Assembly: GCF_034087045.1 (NCBI RefSeq)
Contig: NZ_CP139247.1
Span: forward strand, 3,250,001-3,314,000
Length of the DNA stretch: 64,000 nucleotides
Source: Chitinophaga sancti
Lineage (GTDB): Bacteria > Bacteroidota > Bacteroidia > Chitinophagales > Chitinophagaceae
Direction: 5' to 3'
The notes beneath the pieces are model-generated. The model was not told the origin of the DNA and made no database searches. It was given only the letters and a program-made list of their open reading frames with translations. Position 1 is the first letter of the stretch. Each line of letters begins with the position of its first letter. Of this stretch, positions 61,484 through 64,000 are shown piece after piece. A program made the position numbers and the translations under genes.

Positions 61484-62431
61484 TTATATTGTTACAACCA
61501 GGCGTTCGCCGTTGGAGACATCTTTATCCCAGAGGGTAGAGATGTCTTTTAATTTTACGGTGGTGGTAGAGACAACCAGTTTGCCTTTGGCCGCGAGTTC
61601 AAACATTTCAGGAAGGATCTCTGAGAAGAGTAATCCCACCTGCTGTTTAGGCCATGCGCCCAGGCCGGAACCGGATAGCTGAAGGTCTACGCTGCGAAGG
61701 ATAGCGGACGATAATGTAATGGTATCTCCTGCCATGCTGCCAACAGATACATAGCGGGTGCTGTGGGTGAACCTGCCTTTACCTTTCAGGGTGGAGAGGA
61801 TCTTCTCGGCAGTATGCCCCCAGAGGTAGTCAATGACAATATCGAAAGGGCCGTTTAATTGGGTGTGAAAATCATCAGAGAGAGGGATAATTTCATCTGC
61901 ACCAAGTGTTAATAATTCATTTAAAGAGGCCAGGTTCCTACCTGTCGCCACCACTCTTTTTGCACCATAATGCTTAGCAATCTGTACAGCTATGCGACCA
62001 GTAAAACCGGTGGCGCCGTTTATCAGGACGGTATCTCCCTGTTGAATATTAGCTTTGAAACGAAGGGCCATGGCTGCGCCAATGACTGCGTTGGGCAGTG
62101 CTGCTGCGGTAGCGTCGTCGAGTGTATCCGGAACGGGAACAATCATGTTTTTCTCAATAGTGGCCTTTTCAGCCAGCATACCACTGGCGCCTACTGCATA
62201 TACCCTTGTGCCATCGGGCAGTAGGCAGATGCCGTCTCCACCTATCACACGGCCGTTTTCTTTAGGTGCCTCACTGGAATAGTGCTTGCCGGATGCGACT
62301 GATTTATCGATGTGTTTTATGGCCACTGCTTTGACATCAACAGCTATCTCATTTTCGTTCTGAGGTGCTGGTGCAGGAAAATCTGTGTATTGAGGCAATT
62401 CTCCTGGTTGATATAATACTGCTGCTTTCAT
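61484..62431 (-). CDS. NADPH:quinone oxidoreductase-like MDR enzyme
   Basis: A 315-residue zinc-free medium-chain reductase: MKAAVLYQPGELPQYTDFPA, GRVIGGDGI, the nucleotide-binding loop INGATGFTGRIAVQIAKHYG followed by AKRVVATGRN, and a C-terminal KGKLVVSTTTVKLKDISTLW typical of quinone oxidoreductases. No zinc ligands. It would reduce quinones or enones with NADPH. ATG 62431 is chosen; the frame extends to 62455. It lies 71 bp after a Crp-like regulator gene on the same strand, and the gap contains a 16-bp palindrome at the right place for activator control. Confidence 0.88.
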   Translation of the reverse strand: MKAAVLYQPGELPQYTDFPAPAPQNENEIAVDVKAVAIKHIDKSVASGKHYSSEAPKENGRVIGGDGICLLPDGTRVYAVGASGMLAEKATIEKNMIVPVPDTLDDATAAALPNAVIGAAMALRFKANIQQGDTVLINGATGFTGRIAVQIAKHYGAKRVVATGRNLASLNELLTLGADEIIPLSDDFHTQLNGPFDIVIDYLWGHTAEKILSTLKGKGRFTHSTRYVSVGSMAGDTITLSSAILRSVDLQLSGSGLGAWPKQQVGLLFSEILPEMFELAAKGKLVVSTTTVKLKDISTLWDKDVSNGERLVVTI

Positions 62432-62432
62432 G

Positions 62433-62497
62433 TTATCTCGTTTTTGATAACACAAAATTAGGGCAGGGAAAGGGGCTGTACGATAACATATGTTATC
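62433..62497 (-). promoter_or_regulatory. Promoter with palindromic operator for the oxidoreductase
   Basis: On the minus strand TAATTTTG (62453-62460) matches TAnnTTTG exactly. Upstream is the perfect palindrome GATAACATATGTTATC (62482-62497), centred about 40 bases before the expected start of transcription, the class II position of a Crp-type activator. A second pair GTTATC/GATAAC with an 8-base gap spans 62433-62452. The half-sites are identical, so one regulator probably binds both; the Crp-like protein encoded upstream is the obvious candidate. Confidence 0.6.
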
Positions 62498-62502
62498 AAC
62501 TG

Positions 62503-63087
62503 TCAGAAGTGAGATTTACCTTTGGCCAGTTTGGCTTTGATACGGCTGAGGTGTACTTTGCTCACACCCAGGTAAGAGGCGATGTAGTGCTGCGGTACCC
62601 TTTGAATGATGTGAGGGCGGTCATTGACCAGGTTTTGGTAGCGCTGTTCAGGTGTATCCCTGATGAGGGAGACAAATTCATTGATATAGTGTGTCTGGCG
62701 CTGCGCGGTCATCTGGAGGATCATCTGTATAAAGCCCTTTTCGTGGCTAAGATCATCGAGAAGCTGGTTTACATGTTCCTTCGCAAGCAGGTAAACGACA
62801 GAAGGTTCTATGGTTTCGATGGTAATGGGACTGGGTGTATTGTTGATAAAGCTGTCGAACGAGGAAAGTCCTTCATTTTCAAAAAAGAACTGAACGGTAA
62901 TATCCTCGCCGTTTTTATTGAAGTAGGTACGGATAAGGCCCTTTTCGATGTAGATGTAGTGCTGCGACTTTTTACCTTCATCAAGAAGGACGGTTTTAGC
63001 AGGTATTTCAAGCCGTTGCTGATAGGGAAGGTATTTGTCCCAATAGGCGTTTAGCTGAGGAAATTGATGGCGGAAATGAAAAAGCAT
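62503..63087 (-). CDS. Crp/Fnr-family transcriptional regulator
   Basis: A 194-residue regulator: cyclic-nucleotide-binding-like beta-roll (LEIPAKTVLLDEGKKSQHYI, YIEKGLIRTYFNKNGEDITV) and a C-terminal helical region with the recognition helix QHYIASYLGVSKVHLSRIKA. The roll lacks an obvious cAMP pocket, as usual in this Bacteroidota group, and no Fe-S cysteines are present. It precedes the quinone oxidoreductase on the same strand and probably regulates it through the GATAAC/GTTATC sites. Preceded by a strong palindrome (63103-63140). Confidence 0.88.
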   Translation of the reverse strand: MLFHFRHQFPQLNAYWDKYLPYQQRLEIPAKTVLLDEGKKSQHYIYIEKGLIRTYFNKNGEDITVQFFFENEGLSSFDSFINNTPSPITIETIEPSVVYLLAKEHVNQLLDDLSHEKGFIQMILQMTAQRQTHYINEFVSLIRDTPEQRYQNLVNDRPHIIQRVPQHYIASYLGVSKVHLSRIKAKLAKGKSHF

Positions 63088-63102
63088 GCGTTAAGATAGG
63101 GA

Positions 63103-63140
63103 AATAATTAGGGCTGGCAATATTGCCAGCCCTAATTATT
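63103..63140. terminator. 38-bp perfect palindrome
   Basis: AATAATTAGGGCTGGCAAT (63103-63121) mirrored by ATTGCCAGCCCTAATTATT (63122-63140). It is 15 bases upstream of the Crp-like start, probably the terminator of whatever lies upstream on the minus strand; it leaves almost no room for a promoter, so the regulator promoter may lie inside or beyond it. Confidence 0.75.
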
Positions 63141-63150
63141 TTATAATGAA

Positions 63151-63231
63151 TTAGTTACGAATGGTTGCGCCACCTGTTGCAACTATTCTGATGTCATTAA
63201 TTGTTGCTATTTGCTTATAAAGGCATCGATT
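63151..63231 (-). pseudogene. Short orphan protein tail
   Basis: On the minus strand the 26 codons between stops read KQIATINDIRIVATGGATIR and N before the stop at 63151-63153. The end has real-protein character, but there is no start codon and no body upstream. Family not recognised. It may be the tail of a deleted gene or a small peptide; the surrounding 63232-63322 shows nothing else. Confidence 0.2.
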
Positions 63232-63322
63232 CTAGTGAATTCTCAATGAGGGTTTATGTGATAACAAATCCCATGTTTGGTAGTCCTATCAGACATAATT
63301 TTAGATTTCGCAGCTATCAGAC

Positions 63323-63420
63323 AGTCCGGTAATCTTGCCGGACTTACTACTAAGATATTTCATTATCCAAACAAATCTAAGATTGATAGGGAACAAGGTC
63401 CGGTATTCTTACCGGACTTT
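63323..63420 (-). terminator. Two related hairpins after the FAD oxidoreductase gene
   Basis: AGTCCGGTAATCTTGCCGGA and CT at 63323-63344, and AAGGTCCGGTATTCTTACCG plus GACTTT at 63395-63420. Both share the TCCGGTA...CCGGAC stem and look like copies of one another. The second begins 4 bases after the minus-strand stop at 63424 and is the terminator; the first may be a duplicate. Confidence 0.65.
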
Positions 63421-63423
63421 AAT

Positions 63424-64000
63424 TTACTGAGGGTAAAATAGCACGGCATCTGCTACCACTTCACCATCCTTGCCTTCGTTGGTGATTTCTACAAATGCCT
63501 TACTGCCTTTGGTCAGTTTGATAGTGCCGAGGTCCACCCATTCACCGGAAGTCTGTCCTTCCACTTTAATGGAGGCAGGCGTGTAGGAGACCTGTTGGGT
63601 AGTTTTGCCATCTGCAGAAAGACGGATATGCGTGCTGGCTGGCAGATCAGTGCGTTTGGGTACATAGGTATACACTTTGTAAGTACCGGTGCGGGTTACT
63701 TCGGGTGTATAGCGAATGCTGCCGGCACTGTTTGAAATAAACACAGTGGGGCCATACGCACCTTTGGTTTCCTTTTGCCAGTCGCCTTTTATGATCACAT
63801 GGGTAGCATCATCATTGTCTACCAGGATCTCAGGTGTGGCGTCTGTCGCCAACGGCTTTTGGCGCAGGAGGGCTTGTAGCTTTGAAACATCGACATCCTG
63901 TACGGACTGACGATTGTCTATCGCTATAGAGGCGGCTACGGCAGCTGACTGGGCCAGTACCATGAACACTGGTTCCATTCTGATAGAGCCATATGCAATG
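63424..64000 (-). CDS. Secreted FAD-dependent oxidoreductase, C-terminal part (5' end outside window)
   Basis: The frame is open through the window edge, so this is the last 192 residues. IAYGSIRMEPVFMVLAQSAA followed by VAASIAIDNRQSVQDVDVSK is the characteristic end of PF12831-type FAD-dependent oxidoreductases (often labelled xanthan lyase-like). A golvesin-like or CBM-type beta-sandwich follows (about 100-192: GAYGPTVFISNSAGSIRYTP, GTYKVYTYVPKRTDLPASTH, VVADAVLFYPQ). Such proteins are usually exported and act on polysaccharides or sugars. The Met at 63978 is internal, not the start. Confidence 0.8.
   Translation of the reverse strand, partial: IAYGSIRMEPVFMVLAQSAAVAASIAIDNRQSVQDVDVSKLQALLRQKPLATDATPEILVDNDDATHVIIKGDWQKETKGAYGPTVFISNSAGSIRYTPEVTRTGTYKVYTYVPKRTDLPASTHIRLSADGKTTQQVSYTPASIKVEGQTSGEWVDLGTIKLTKGSKAFVEITNEGKDGEVVADAVLFYPQ

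Noticed and set aside
63151..63231. Tail ending VATGGATIRN as a ribosomal peptide (lanthipeptide-like) precursor
   Set aside because: No start codon or leader in frame and no modification genes nearby; listed only as an orphan tail.

Overview
The window looks like the chromosome of a soil or plant-associated Bacteroidota, most likely Chitinophaga or a close relative. The evidence is T9SS type A and type B C-terminal sorting domains, SprB-like repeats, SusC/SusD with an ECF sigma/FecR pair, TTTG/TAnnTTTG-like promoters, and a polysaccharide-degrading set (GH3, GH92, GH5, GH18, several GH13). Most coding sequence has moderate GC. Two stretches (about 1-3150 and 6310-10630) are visibly AT-rich and carry remnants of mobile DNA.

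Layout. 1-3150: tyrosine-recombinase remnant and an AT-rich VOC/SDR/AraC/NTF2-like cluster. 3373-5985: GH3 with PA14. 6314-10644: an islet bounded by a 15-bp direct repeat of the 3' end of tRNA-Leu(CAG). It holds an HNH-like gene, ISL3 debris and a tight dGTPase-nucleotidyltransferase operon. 10777-17343: TreY/TreZ trehalose genes and a divergent GH13; TreY carries a Gly/Ser/Phe-rich insert of about 116 residues. 17342-23463: GNAT, GH92, YdeI-like, Kir channel and CvfB genes separated by three different intergenic tandem repeats. 23579-29260: three secreted T9SS proteins (GH5 and GH18 with shared fascin-like modules, and an HExxH protein with a beta/gamma-crystallin domain).

29505-37320 is a five-gene operon: response regulator, sensor kinase, TolC, RND pump, adaptor. 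37707-43380: alcohol dehydrogenase and two tandem type-B T9SS adhesin-like proteins. 43516-45555: a papain-like peptidase with a lectin-like propeller, next to a chagasin-like (I42) inhibitor. 45981-56429: ECF sigma, FecR, SusC, SusD, thioredoxin, hydrolase and lipoprotein. 56679-58891: a small ORF with a structured 3' region, convergent with an RloA/RloB (AbiL-like) defence pair. 59081-64000: FtsX/MacB-like permease, quinone oxidoreductase with a Crp-like regulator and palindromic operator, and the end of a secreted FAD oxidoreductase.

Two candidates deserve most attention as undescribed systems. One is the dGTPase-nucleotidyltransferase pair on the tRNA-Leu islet, plausibly anti-phage. The other is the leaderless papain/propeller peptidase with its chagasin-like inhibitor, plausibly a toxin or effector with self-protection. 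Both functions are inferred from domains and gene context only.
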